Assembly: GCA_023313575.1 (NCBI GenBank)
Contig: JAJTTP010000001.1
Coordinates: 4,774,001 to 4,838,000 of the forward strand
Length of the DNA stretch: 64,000 nt
Source: Eutypella sp. D-1
Lineage: Eukaryota > Ascomycota > Sordariomycetes > Xylariales > Diatrypaceae
Direction of reading: 5' to 3'
Under the pieces are notes generated by a model that saw only the letters and a program-made list of their open reading frames with translations, was not told where the DNA came from and did no database searches. This document shows positions 49,177 through 60,354 of this stretch, in pieces. A program made the translations under genes and the position numbers. Within the stretch, counting starts at the first letter, position 1; every line of letters begins with the position of its first letter.

Positions 49177-51974
49177 GACCCACCATGCTGGACCCAGGTG
49201 ACATGCTTCTCGATCTACATACTTATATACGAGACCTCTCCCACACTGAGAGGCTCCCTCTACAAGAGTAGTTTATAACAATATCCTTTGAAGACCATCA
49301 TCATTGAACTCGAAAATTACGACGAGACGATACTTTTTGTTCCGGTACACCATCCCTCTTCCTCAGGACCCGGCCAACATACCTAAAGCTCCTCCAGTCA
49401 CTATCTGCTCAGACGCTGTGTTTTCATACTCATGATTCACGAGCAGAACGTCAAGCATATTAGCCGAGGTCTTGTATTACAAGTCTATAGCCAGCCTCAC
49501 GCCACCATCGTATTGAAAATCAGTTAGGTCGGAGGCGGAGCAGAGAATCCGGGAAAGAGGCGTTCGGGGAACCACGAGATTCCCGTACGCGAGAGCTTAC
49601 GAAGAGATGTAATGGAGCGGTGATTCCCTGCTGATTGGGATAATCTCCGGACCATGGACGGGAAGCATCGGTTCGCGTCGAGGGTAGTATGCATGGTCAG
49701 CAGCTGCTGTAGCTGTAGCAGTGGACACGCGGTGAAGAAGAAGAATGGCGAAGACAAGGAGAAGGGACCAGAACTCCCTTGCTCGTCTAGGGACGAACTC
49801 GATTGGTGGGATCACGAGCCCTGTGTATAAGAATAGGCGGCGATGGGAGGGGGACTGGGGGTTACGAGGGGAAAATTACTTCCGCATTGGAAAGTATTGT
49901 ATGAATAGGTTACACGAGACGGGACCAGACGGGATCAGACGATCTACACGGATCCTGGTTTTCTGGAGCTGAGTAGACCGTTTGACCGTCAATTGACAAA
50001 GGTTCACATGAGCATATGCTGGCAAATAGGGGTTGGAAGAGGAATGTCTTTGCGAACCATCCTACTGATTGTACCTGGCACACATGCACTATTCCCTTCT
50101 CCTTGTTTAGAAGTGATCATGTAATCTGAATTCTATTACCGGCTTAACGGCGCATCACGGGTTTGTCAAACGGACAACCAACTTTATCGAGACGTGGTTA
50201 TATCCGAAAGTCAACACAGGCGGGTAGGTCAGTGGTATGCATGGATATGATCTAATACAAATGCATGCGAGGCAAAGTTACACAGCGTCTGTAAGACGTG
50301 GCCAGGGTGGTCTACAACGTCAGAGACAATCGAACAGTCCATACCCTCGAGGCCCGGAAGTGAGGGGGAAAGGGGGGAGGCTCCACGGTGCACCATAAAC
50401 ACCATCACTCTTAACCCCCTAACCCCTACTTCTATCCCTGCCCCCCACAGGAAGTTACCCGTTAGCATGGGATTACGGGGCTGACATTCTGACATTTTGT
50501 GGTACGGACAAGCTTTCTAACCCCAATCCGGTCGAAATACGGTGCTTACCAATAATTCTTATTTTTAGCATCCCTGCCCTTCTATCTTTATAAACCTTAC
50601 ACATCCATCCACCCGTCCACTCATTGTACATGACCATTGCAACTGGACCAGTCCCGGATGGCCTCTTTTGCCAGACCGGCCTCGACGCAGGACCATAGGT
50701 AGGTGCTCAAATGTCAACATGCGTGCTGACATGCATGCAATAGCGTAGCGGCGCATAATAGCTACCTTAGTTGCCTACATACCTGCCTACCGGCGGCCAC
50801 AACGGCAACGGCAGACCGCCAATCGCCCTTAGAGGGAGAAGTCGGGGATGGAGGCAGCTTGAGAAATGATGGCGCATTTGGGTCTAGGTTATCCAGCGGA
50901 TTGGCGGCGACTAGTTAGGCAGGCGTGTTTGCGCATCGCACGAATTACATGCGTAGTCGAGCGAGTGAGCCGAGAGAAGAGGGGGGACGTCATCCGTCTA
51001 TCCGCCGCGTGGCTCTTACTAAGGCCGTACACCTGGAATACTCATCATCATCGACGAGCAACTTCTAGATATGACCGGTTTGCCTTACCCATTGGTAACA
51101 GCGCCTCGCCTCCTTGTATTACCTACGATTTTTTGCAGCTTTTTTTCTATGTCCCCGCGAACGCTTTCTTCGGCAACGTCATGAGTGCTATATGCGCATG
51201 GGAATCCCGTCACCGCCATGGTGGCAGTGATCATTCCCCAGCATTCCGGGCGGCGAGTGACGGCAGTCGCCTCCAAACGACGCCACGGCCCATCCACCCC
51301 CGATAGAGCCGTGTGCGTCTTGTCGACTTTTTCAACTCGTATGACCAACTCGCCACGGCTTCCATCGCTGTCAATTTCGCAGTCCACTCCGCAACTCTCC
51401 TGGCCTGCGCGTGACTGATTACAGTGCCACGCCTACTTACCACTAGTAGTAGCTCGAACTTGGCACAGCCTCCCCGTTGTTAACCACGCTTTGATATGGA
51501 TGGCTTGCTCCCGGTGAAGGCGACTTAGCTAAACCTCGTCGTCGAGCTAGTCAAGCCTTTTATAGGTGTTGACTACATTATGTGCTTAAACGCGGAATCT
51601 CGGTCGACGAAACCACAAAGATGAGGACGGGAGCGGAGAAATGGGAGGCAGCATCTCGGCGCATCATTGCGAGGTTCACCGAGACGCCGAGCCTCCCAGT
51701 GGGTTGGAAAAGTCGCTTAAACCGCTACTTTATCCGCTAGATTAGCTCAATTGAGCCACATACCCCGGATTCTCCAAGTTCGTTCTCCACTGGAGCCCCA
51801 AGCCCGGAATGCCACCGCTATATCTCGAATGGGGCCTTTTCCCCATGTATTCTGGGGTATAGAACCGAGGTATGCGGGGAACAGGATGGAATGGATGGAT
51901 GATAAAAGGCTGGCGGTGGAGAGGAGCTGATCATTCCTGGCGATGCCTCACCACTCCGCGGCTGACTCCCTAAG
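49177..51974. other. Intergenic, 2.8 kb
   Basis: Several open frames of 60-146 codons occur on both strands around 49.5-49.8 and 50.9-51.4 kb. One at 49815..49597 (minus) looks signal-peptide-like but has no ATG. None is accepted. The right end holds the carboxylesterase promoter. Confidence 0.5.
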
Positions 51975-54009
51975 ATGCTACGTCCTTATACTGCCGTTGC
52001 CCTGATATGGCTGGCTTTAGCAGCCGGCCTGGGTTACGCCCAGGACCTCATCACTGAGCTGGAATATGGCACCTTCCAGGGAGCCTATAGTGAGCAGTAT
52101 AACATTTCATACTGGCAAAAGATCCCCTTTGCTGCCCCTCCGGTGGGGGAAAACAGGTGAGAAAGACGTTTGCAGAAGAAACTGAAAGAGCACGTGATTC
52201 AGGGATTCAGGGGGTTCATGACGGCTCATGCACGATACAGGTTCCGAGCACCGCAGCCTCCACTGCCTGTTGAGGGGATCTATAATTCCAGTCAGACCTT
52301 CGACATGTGTCCGCAGAGAACAGTATGTCAGCGCCCCCTCAAACGGCTAACCTTGTCAATCACCGGCTAAAAATTCAAAACTCCTGCCAACAGGTTAATG
52401 GATCAGAGGATTGCCTCTACCTTGGCCTGTACGGGCGGCCCTGGACAAAGGGACAAGCGCTACGGCCGGTAGTGATGACGTTCTACGGCGGGGGGTTCGT
52501 GCAGGGATCAGCGTCGTTCGTGCTGCCGCCATCGGCGTACCCGATCCTGAACGTGTCGAGCGCATCGAACATGATGTTCGTGTACCCGAACTACCGGACC
52601 AACGTGTTCGGGTTCCTGTCCGGGCGCGAGGTGGCCGCGGACCCCCGCTCCGACGCCAACGTGGGCCTCCTCGACCAGGACGCCGCGCTCAAGTGGGTCC
52701 ACCACAACATCGCCGCGTTCGGCGGCGACCCCGCCCGCATCACCATCTGGGGCCAGTCCGCCGGTGGTGGGAGCGTCATCGCGCAGACTATCGCACACCA
52801 CGGGGGCCTCGACGTTGGTGGAGGATACGATGAAGACGACGAGAAGGAGAAGCGATGGGGTGAGCGACCGCCGCCGCTCTTCACGCAGGCGCTGGCGTCG
52901 AGCCCGTTCTGGCCCAAGACGTACGGCGCGGAGGCGCCCGAGGCGCAGTGGCGGTACGACCAGGTGGCGAACTTAACGGGGTGCGCGGGGCCGCGGAGCC
53001 TGGCGTGCCTAAAGGCGGCCGAGGTCCAGGTCCTGCGCGACGCGAGCCTCGCTGTCGTCGATGCCCACAAGTACACGACGACGACGTTCGGCTGGGGCCC
53101 CGTCATCGACGGCACTTTCCTGCGCGAGCCGCTGTCCGTGGCAGCGGCGGCGACGTTCGCAAAGGGCCGCGGCCACGGCCATGGGCGAAACGGCGTCCAA
53201 GTCGAACGCGCCTTCGCCATGTACAACACCCACGAGGGCGAGGGCTTTACGCCCGCATCCCTGAACACCACTTCATCTACCTCGTCCGTTTTCGATGACT
53301 GGTTGAGGGGGTACTTGCCGGGGCTCGGGGACGAAGATGTCGCGCGTATTTGCGAGGCGTACCCGGCTACTGACGATGCCGATGCCGATGCCCGCACCCG
53401 TGCCGGCCTCGTCTACCGCGACTCCGTGCTCGCCTGTCCCGCCTACTGGATGGCGGGCTCTGCGCCCCGCGGGAGCTGGCTCGGCGAGTACACTATTCCG
53501 CCTGCGCTTCATGCGTCGGATGTATACTGGGTAAGTCTTTCATAACCCTCCCCTCCACCCTTTTTTTTCCTTGACAAGGCCCTGGGTCTGCGGATAGGGG
53601 TCGGTGCGTAGTACGATATTTCTAACACTTGGAATAGTGGAACACAGTCAACAGCGCCCAGAAGACGGATCCCTTGCATTATAAGGGATATGCGGGTAAG
53701 TAGTCGATCGAACAGTCACATCACGAGAAATAGGCTAGGCTAAGCTTGCATTTCCTTCTTCTCCTTTCCCCCCGCCCCCTTTTTTGCCTATTGCTAATAT
53801 CCAACCCAATAGGAGCGATGGCGTCGTTCTTCATGACGGGCGACCCGAACGCCCTAAAGTTAACGGCGGACGACGTGCCCGGCGTTCCGTCCTTGGCGAC
53901 GGGCGAGGAGTTCATAATCAACGCCGATGGCTTCGCGACGGCGGGGCTGGAACTGTTTGAGGAGCGGTGCGCGCTTTGGATGGAACTTGCGCCCAAAGTG
54001 CCCATCTGA
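51975..54009 (+). CDS. Secreted type-B carboxylesterase/lipase
   Basis: Five exons, 51975..52156, 52241..52322, 52394..53530, 53638..53695 and 53813..54009, encode 551 residues. A signal peptide is clear (MLRPYTAVALIWLALAAGLG then YAQ). Family motifs follow: FRAPQPP, SEDCLYL (the second carboxylesterase signature, near residue 92), YGGGFVQGS (oxyanion region), GLLDQDAALKWVHHNIAAFG, and the nucleophile elbow WGQSAGGGSV with Ser210. The His-bearing segment LHASDVYW lies near the end of exon 3. The elbow has Gln where most members have Glu (GESAGG). Known chemistry: hydrolysis of carboxylic esters. The substrate is not predictable, but secretion suggests an extracellular plant-polymer or lipid ester. 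Intron 1 is the least certain junction but keeps frame. It is convergent with the iminopeptidase, only 269 bp apart. Confidence 0.92.
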
Positions 54010-54278
54010 TACGTCCTATATACTATGGGTATGCATGCATGCAGGCGCACTTTGGACGGTCCCATTGGTGATCATTGTGAGGGTGAAAGCCCTATCTAGG
54101 CAGGGGTGGGAAACAGGGTTAGGATAAAAAATATCTTGTATTAGTTGGTGCATTCTGCGCATAATTTTACCTTATTACTGCAAAGCACATGCACATCGCT
54201 TTCACGCTATGTAGTGATGTATACACAACAGCTACCCCTGCCAACTCACTCACCTGCCTGTCCACACTCGTCAATCAA

Positions 54279-55757
54279 TCAATCGATGGTGTCATCGCGC
54301 AGGCTCAGCAGGGCCTTGAAGACCTCGTCGGGCTTGCTGCGCAAAGCGCCGTGGAAGAGCACGTTGGTCTCGAAGACCTTGATGCCGCGAATGCGGCGGG
54401 CGGTGTCGCGCGCGAGGTCGGAGTCGACGTACATGTCCTTGTAGGCGGCGGCGTAGACGGGGACGTCGTTGCGGGCGAGCTGCGCGGTATCGTAGAGCGG
54501 GGGCCAGCGGTCGAAGGCGGCCAGAATGTCCGCGGCGCCACGGAGCCGCGCCAGCTCCGGCCGCACTGCGAAGTGGAACCGCGGTACCATCTCCCCGATG
54601 AAATACAGCGGCTCGTCCGCGCCCAACCCTTCCAGCGCAAAGTCCTTCCGTAGCCACCGGTACTCGGCCAGCTCGCGGCCAACGCGGTCCGCTGCCCAGT
54701 CTGACGCGAACCCAGGGCCGTGCATCCAGCAGGCCTCGTGCAGAAGCGCGTAGATGGGGGCGACGTCGAAGCCGAGGTCCTGCTCGAAGGTGTTGAGGGT
54801 AGCGCGGGTCAGAAGGCCAAACTGCTCGAGGTCGGCGCACATCTTGCCGATGAGGCCGTGCACGCGGTCGAGGCCGCCGTCGCCGCCGAAGTTGATGCCG
54901 AGCGTCAGCAGGTTCGGGATGGTGAGGAAGCCGCCCGCGGGCAGCGGGATGCCGCGCTCGCCACCCAGGTCCCGGATCCGCTCCGCCACCCATTTGACAG
55001 CGGCCACGTCGCCGGGGAACTTGGCGTAGTACGCACGGTTGCGCTCAATGCAGCGCTGGTACGTCGATTGGTAGACCTCGGCGGGGCCCTTGTCTAGCGA
55101 GGCGAGCCCCCCGGTGATGAATGCTTCGCGCAGACCCTGCGGCGCGAAGGACAGGTAGGTCATGGCGGTCATGCCGCCGAAGGACTGGCCGAAGATGCTC
55201 CAGCGCTGCTTCTCAGGGGGAAAGTCGCGCGTCAGGAGCAGGCGCACGGCCTCGAGGTCCCGCACGATGCTGTCGGCGCGGAACAGCTTCAGGTAGTCGG
55301 CTTGGGCCTGCGGGTCGGTGCCGGCGGCCTTCTCCACAGTATCGGCGGAGACGGTGCAGCTGAGCCCCGTGCCCCGGTAGTCCAGCAGCAGCAATTCGTA
55401 CCCCCGATCCAGCATGTGCTTGGACAACGGGCTGTCCTGCGGGGCTGGATTCCCGAATCCCGGGCCGCCCTGCAGGAAGACGAGGTAGGGCCGCTGAGAT
55501 GCATCCTTGGACGGCTCCGGGGGCTCGACGATGGGCTTCTCAAACTTGATGGCGCTCCGGGCGAAGAGTCTGATGGTCTTGGATGAATCCGGGTTCGAGT
55601 AGTCAAGGGGTACCTCGAACCAGAGTTCTTTCACTAATAGCTTGCCTGGTGAAATGTGGTTAGTCTCCTCGAAGATATCTGGGGCCCCCTGGACTAACTA
55701 ACCAGGGACCTGGTATGGCTTGCTCTCGGAGACCAGCTTAGCTACAATGGGTGCCAT
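54279..55757 (-). CDS. Prolyl-iminopeptidase-type alpha/beta hydrolase (family S33)
   Basis: Two minus-strand exons, 55757..55703 and 55645..54279, encode 473 residues. The 57-nt intron (GTTAGT...CACCAG) joins VPG to KLLVKELWFEVPLDY, the usual family start. Motifs: FLQGGPGFGNPAP (oxyanion loop, about 76-88), LLLLDYRGTGLS, and the nucleophile elbow FGQSFGGM with Ser173. A late FHGALRSKPDEV probably supplies the catalytic His (about 450); the Asp is likely in the DMYVDSD segment. There is no signal peptide, so it should be cytosolic. Known activity in the family: removal of N-terminal proline, although many fungal members have other ester or amide substrates. Coding GC is markedly high. It is divergent from the HET gene with 482 bp between starts. 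Confidence 0.92.
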
Positions 55758-56239
55758 GGTGGGTATTATTGAGGTCTCTAGATATACCTAACCCTGGAGG
55801 CGATATGCAGTATCGATATGCAGTATGTAGTTGTACCTAAGTAGGTAGGGCTAGAGCCTGGTTGTGAAGTCGCACCTGCTCGGGTTTCTAAGAAGGAAAA
55901 GGTTATAGAGCCTACTCGGCCACTATTCCCCACCCATGAAACCAGCCCCTCTCCGTTAACCATACCCCTCTCCGTACCCCTCCAGTGTATTTTTGTCATG
56001 AGTACCTACTTATAATAAATTATATACTCAAGTACTTAGGTAGGTCCACTAGTATTATTCCTCTCACTCAAGTCACATTGCACACCAAAACTCGTCCGGT
56101 TCAATTTTCAGAGCATTTCTGCACGGTATACTTGCAATAAGTTCTCATTGATTCTTCGATTTTGTGATATTTGAAAGAAATCAATTGAAAATTGATCGAT
56201 TACACCCGGCAGAGACCGGCAGAGGCAGGCAGAGGCAAC
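55758..56239. promoter_or_regulatory. Compact bidirectional promoter, iminopeptidase and HET gene
   Basis: 482 bp separate two ATGs pointing away from each other. It contains TACTTAGGTAGGT near 56.03 kb. Shared control is inferred from distance only. Confidence 0.45.
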
Positions 56240-58659
56240 ATGGCAGGAGCTCAACCTACCGTGAACGTAAGCACTGATTTTAAGAGGATCCATGAACATC
56301 ACAGAAACCCGAAACTCTGTGAGCGCTGTGCGTGCTGGGATGACCTTACCCACATGGTAAGCTACACTGCTCAACAGTACGAAGACCTTGGAATAGGTCA
56401 GCATAATTTTGGCATAATTTTCGGGGGTCTGAGTCGCAACAGAGCTCCCTTCCCACCTCCCTTGACCTTAGCCAAGTTGACTTCCACCCACTACTAGACA
56501 TAGCGAAAAGTCGGGGCTGTGTCGTCTGTCGGATGTTGTATGATGGCATTCTAAGTGATGATGCAGAAGCTACATCCTCTATTATTATCCTGTGGCGTCT
56601 CTGGCCACAATCACTACTAGCACAGGATATGTTGGATAGCCAGTACGTAAAGCGTCGCCCAGGCGCCTGGACGGAAAACTTCCTCTTGTCATTCTTCATT
56701 GTGGACACCAATGTCGACCATGGTGAGCCGCCTAAGCTCGAACCACACTACGTCGGAGTGGAACTGTCATACACGTCGCTATATCACGGCTTGGAAGATG
56801 CCAAGTTATGGGATAGACGCTATGTGAACACCGAGAGCGTCAAACGCTGGTTGCTAGAATGCAAAACAACACATCCCGAGATGTGCAGTCAGAATGTGTT
56901 TCGTCCCAGGGTCCTCCCTCCCGGCTTTCGATTGATCGACGTATCTAAGGAGATTGTCGTCGAACCCCAAGAACCTATCGATGATTATGTCGCATTAAGT
57001 TACCAGTGGGCAACCGCTACAGCTGACGTGGGGCGAGATATCATGCTGCTGAGAGATAGCCTGGAAGAGCTACAGACGCCCGGATCTCTGACAGCCAATC
57101 GACTACCCGAAGTGATCCAAGACGCCATGCATTTCTGCCGAGATATTGGGCAGCGGTATCTCTGGGTCGATCGCCTGTGCATTTTTCAAGATAGTGAAGA
57201 TGAGGATGGATCAAAGCGACACCAAGTGGAGGCAATGGATGCCATTTACTGGCTAGCCACCCTAACTCTGGTGGCTTGTGCAGATGGTATAGGGACTGGG
57301 TTGCCAGGAGCTTCGAGTCGACCAAGACAAGATATCAACACACAATGGTCATTTTCCCATTACGAGCGACCATTTTACTTCTTCAAACCACCTCCAGCAG
57401 AAGAAATTATCCAGCGTAGTTCTTGGAATACTCGTGGTTGGACGTTCCAAGAGTGCTGGATCTCTAGACGACGAATTTTCTTCGGGGCAAACTATGCTTT
57501 GCTTACCTGTTTCTACTACAACAGGGGCGAGGAATTGTTATCCAGGAATTGGCACCTTAGTCATCCCCGTGACTGGGGCACTGCATTCGCAGATGTCAGG
57601 AAAAATCCAGTTAAAGGAAAGTATCGATTTACTGATCCAGTGGATCATTATAGGACTGCAGTGCAGAACTATACCAGTCGGTCGCTGGGTTTGGCAAATG
57701 ATATCCTGCTTGCCTTCTTAGGCGTGAATAAACTCATCAACGAGAAACTCCAGACAGCATCATTATTTGGATTACCCAAAAAACACCTACTCAGTACTTT
57801 GATTTGGTTTCGCGTAGGGGTGCCATCACCCGATACAAAAGGATGTGTCCCCCCAGATATCCCAAGTTGGAGTTGGGCCTCTGGACTCGGGCGCGTACAT
57901 TACTTTGAACTTCTCAAAAACAGCGTTGGTAATCTAGTTCGATTCTGGTATTCCGAGAATAGGATGGTGTATGAAGTGGTTGAAGCTACATGCTGGTTCA
58001 ACGGGGTGTGGGTTACTGGTGGGAGGAGGCCTACTATCCCAGACAGTTTAAGCCTTGATGACGAAGTACAGAGATTTCAAGAAAATACCGACTTGATCAA
58101 TCGTCAGCATAAGATTTCAGACTCAAGAATATGGGAAACGTGCCCCCACCGCCCGTTAGAGGCCATCAATCACCGTCAAATAAGCGACGAGTCTCGTACA
58201 CTTGCACTTCAGAACCCCGGTTGTCTCGTGTTCAACACCACGGGGGCATATCTGACAGTGAAAGTACGCGAAGCCGCGGTGCTAATCCACTATTCTCGCT
58301 CTGAATATGATATGGGAGTCAAGGGAGCAAAGAGTTTCAACATACTTAGCGATGAAGGAATCACGATTGGCGCGACCATAGGGGAAACCTTTCCACAAAA
58401 TCACAAGCTGAATTTGGCCGCCGATGAAAGCTTCAAGTGCCACGTTATTGTTCTTGGGGCTTGCCTAACCCCTACATATCAGGCTAAGGCAGAGAACCCT
58501 CTCGCTGACCCAGCGTTGGGTGAGGGGATAACATGGTGTCTTTTGGTCATGCTTGTGGAGAGGAGTGGGCATCTATCATCTCGGTTAGCCATCGGTATGG
58601 TAAATGCTAGCGCCTGGGAAATGGTCAAGCCTACTTGGCAAACGATCTTCTTAGTATGA
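56240..58659 (+). CDS. HET-domain (heterokaryon incompatibility) protein
   Basis: The main exon runs to the TGA at 58659 and holds a full HET domain: DYVALSYQWATAT (about residue 215), RYLWVDRLCIFQD, and NTRGWTFQECWISRRRIFF, with a conserved-looking C-terminal half. The upstream exon from the ATG at 56240 adds an N-terminal LCERCACWDDL that pairs with GCVVCRML after splicing. Two in-frame joins fit. One is 56240..56376 + 56472..58659 (774 residues, better acceptor). The other is 56240..56396 + 56477..58659 (779 residues, better donor). Known role: HET domains trigger cell death after non-self recognition at hyphal fusion. Many HET-domain proteins have unknown partners, and none of het-c, het-d or het-e identity can be claimed. 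No NACHT or repeat domain is attached. Confidence 0.85.
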
Positions 58660-59075
58660 AGCAAAGACGTCAAAAAGCACGAATATGGGCTCCGAGGGCT
58701 TTCGAGGTACCTTCAAGTTTGACCTGAATGCAAGGTGTTCCGGCGCCAGTGGCTCTGTTGTGTTTCCGGACCCCTTTACTCTAGGCATCTTATCTCCTGA
58801 CACTTTAGGACTGCTAGCAGGGTCTTTCGAAATAGAGCGCTTTATATATCGTTCCCCCAGCTGCCTGGTGGTAGTGTAGGATAGAATATAAGGTAATCAG
58901 TGTGGAAAAAACAATGGCAGAACAATAGCCCCCAAGCAAACACCCCTCATCCACCTTCCCAGCAAGGTAATACATTTATCAATAACCAGTACCCGAGCCC
59001 TTAGCCTATTACCACGTCTAGCACTCCTAACTCACATGTGCGGGGATCATCATACGAATTTATCCAACCCCTACA
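58660..59075. other. Convergent intergenic region
   Basis: This lies between the HET-domain gene and the minus-strand orphan gene. I see no gene; both 3' UTRs are expected here. Confidence 0.55.
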
Positions 59076-60354
59076 CTATCCCCAATGGGTCACAGAGGTG
59101 AAGTTGAGGGTAGGCACGCTGTCCAGAGGCTCGCTCTGCTCCGTCGCTGTCTCCGCCGCCATCAGATTCACCACCGCCCCATTGTCATCGCCGCCGCCCA
59201 GGGTCCGGAGCTCGTCGGTCTCGTCGTCGAAACAGACGCCGGACTCGACGTCCGCGCAGAACGGGTACAGCGTCTTGGTGACCATATAACAGAACTGGCG
59301 ATCGTCCTGGGAGGCGAAGCTGGGGCCGGCCGACGTCGGCGCCTCGCACAGCGCCTTGGCCGTCTGACCCGGATGCGCGCTCTTGACCAGCGACTGCGCG
59401 GCGGCGGCCGACTGCCGTTTCGCCTTGGCTTCGTTGGCTGCCTGCCGCCGCGCCGAGGTGTCGGCGTCGGCGGGCGTCGTGGCCTCGGCTACGGACGGCG
59501 TCGCGCTGAAGACATTGCGCTTCCGCGTCCACAGTGAGATGCTGCGCGGGTCCTTGTCTGTATGGAATTTCATCACTGGGTCGTTGTTGCAGAAGCTGTG
59601 GGATGGGGTTGTGTGGTTAGCAAGGTATGACCGAGTTGGGCAAATCACAGCACTGTGGAAAGTCTCACGTGGGCTCTTAGCGGTAAGGGTGAGGTGGGAA
59701 AAGGGTAGAGGTGCTTTGGGGGGGGGGGACGTACTAATCTAGGTTGTCACCTTCAGGGATCCCTTTCGTCCCATCGAACTCGGGCCAGTGCAGCGAGATA
59801 CCCGTGGTAGGCTGATCGCCATCGCCATCGATCCAGGCACACTCAGTCAAGAAGCTGGGCCCTTCCTCCGGTTTGATCCAGATATTGGACCAGTACCAAG
59901 GTCCGCCGCGGCCCTCGAATCGGTCAGAGCAGAGTCTGGCGAAACCTCCCAGAGTGACGGCGTAATTAGATGTCTCGCCGGGGAAAGACACGGTGGCATA
60001 GGCGATACACAGGGCGTCGTTGTTGGCGGTGAACAGGGTGTACGCGGGCTGCACTTCCACGTCCTCGATCGTGGTTTGGCAGACGACCGACCCATCCTTG
60101 CACTTGTCGTGGTCGTTAACCTGGATCTCGATGAAGTCGCCGTTCTCCTCCCAGAGACGGATGTCAGGAAGGTTGCCACCCGCGTTCGAGAGGGGATTGC
60201 CATTCGGGTCATTGGGGTCCCGGGCCCCGTCTGAGCCGATGAAGAAGTTGAACCCAACCTTAGGGCCCTCCTCCTTGGGTGGGAACAGACCCGCGACGAA
60301 GCTGAGGATGCCGATCCCGTCGGCGACGACGCCGAGCGCTGCAAGGCCGGACAT
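59076..60354 (-). CDS. Uncharacterised two-exon protein with hydrophobic N-terminus
   Basis: Exons 60354..59735 and 59595..59076 on minus encode 379 residues. The donor is GTACGT and the acceptor CCACAG. The intron (139 nt) begins inside what would otherwise be an in-frame TAG; splicing restores Tyr and gives DNLDYFCNNDPVMKFHTDKD. The N-terminus (MSGLAALGVVADGIGILSFV then AGLFPP) is a hydrophobic helix without a clear cleavage site, so it may be a membrane or amphipathic segment, not a signal. The middle has paired Cys and aromatic-rich strands suggesting a compact beta fold (HWPEFDG, WYWSNIWI). The C-terminal third is Ala/Arg/Asp-rich and then Cys-containing (QFCYMVTKTLYPFCADVESG). I do not recognise the family and assign no function. 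If splicing fails, a 206-residue protein results. Confidence 0.78.

Noticed and set aside
49597..49815. Possible small secreted peptide on minus
   Set aside because: A hydrophobic stretch resembles a signal peptide, but there is no ATG and no clear upstream exon.
50866..51443. Overlapping open frames on both strands
   Set aside because: They conflict with each other, lack domains and show no splice continuity.
59734..60354. 206-residue stand-alone gene
   Set aside because: The downstream 173-residue frame joins exactly through a GTACGT donor, so the spliced 379-residue form is preferred. The short form is kept only as a retention product.
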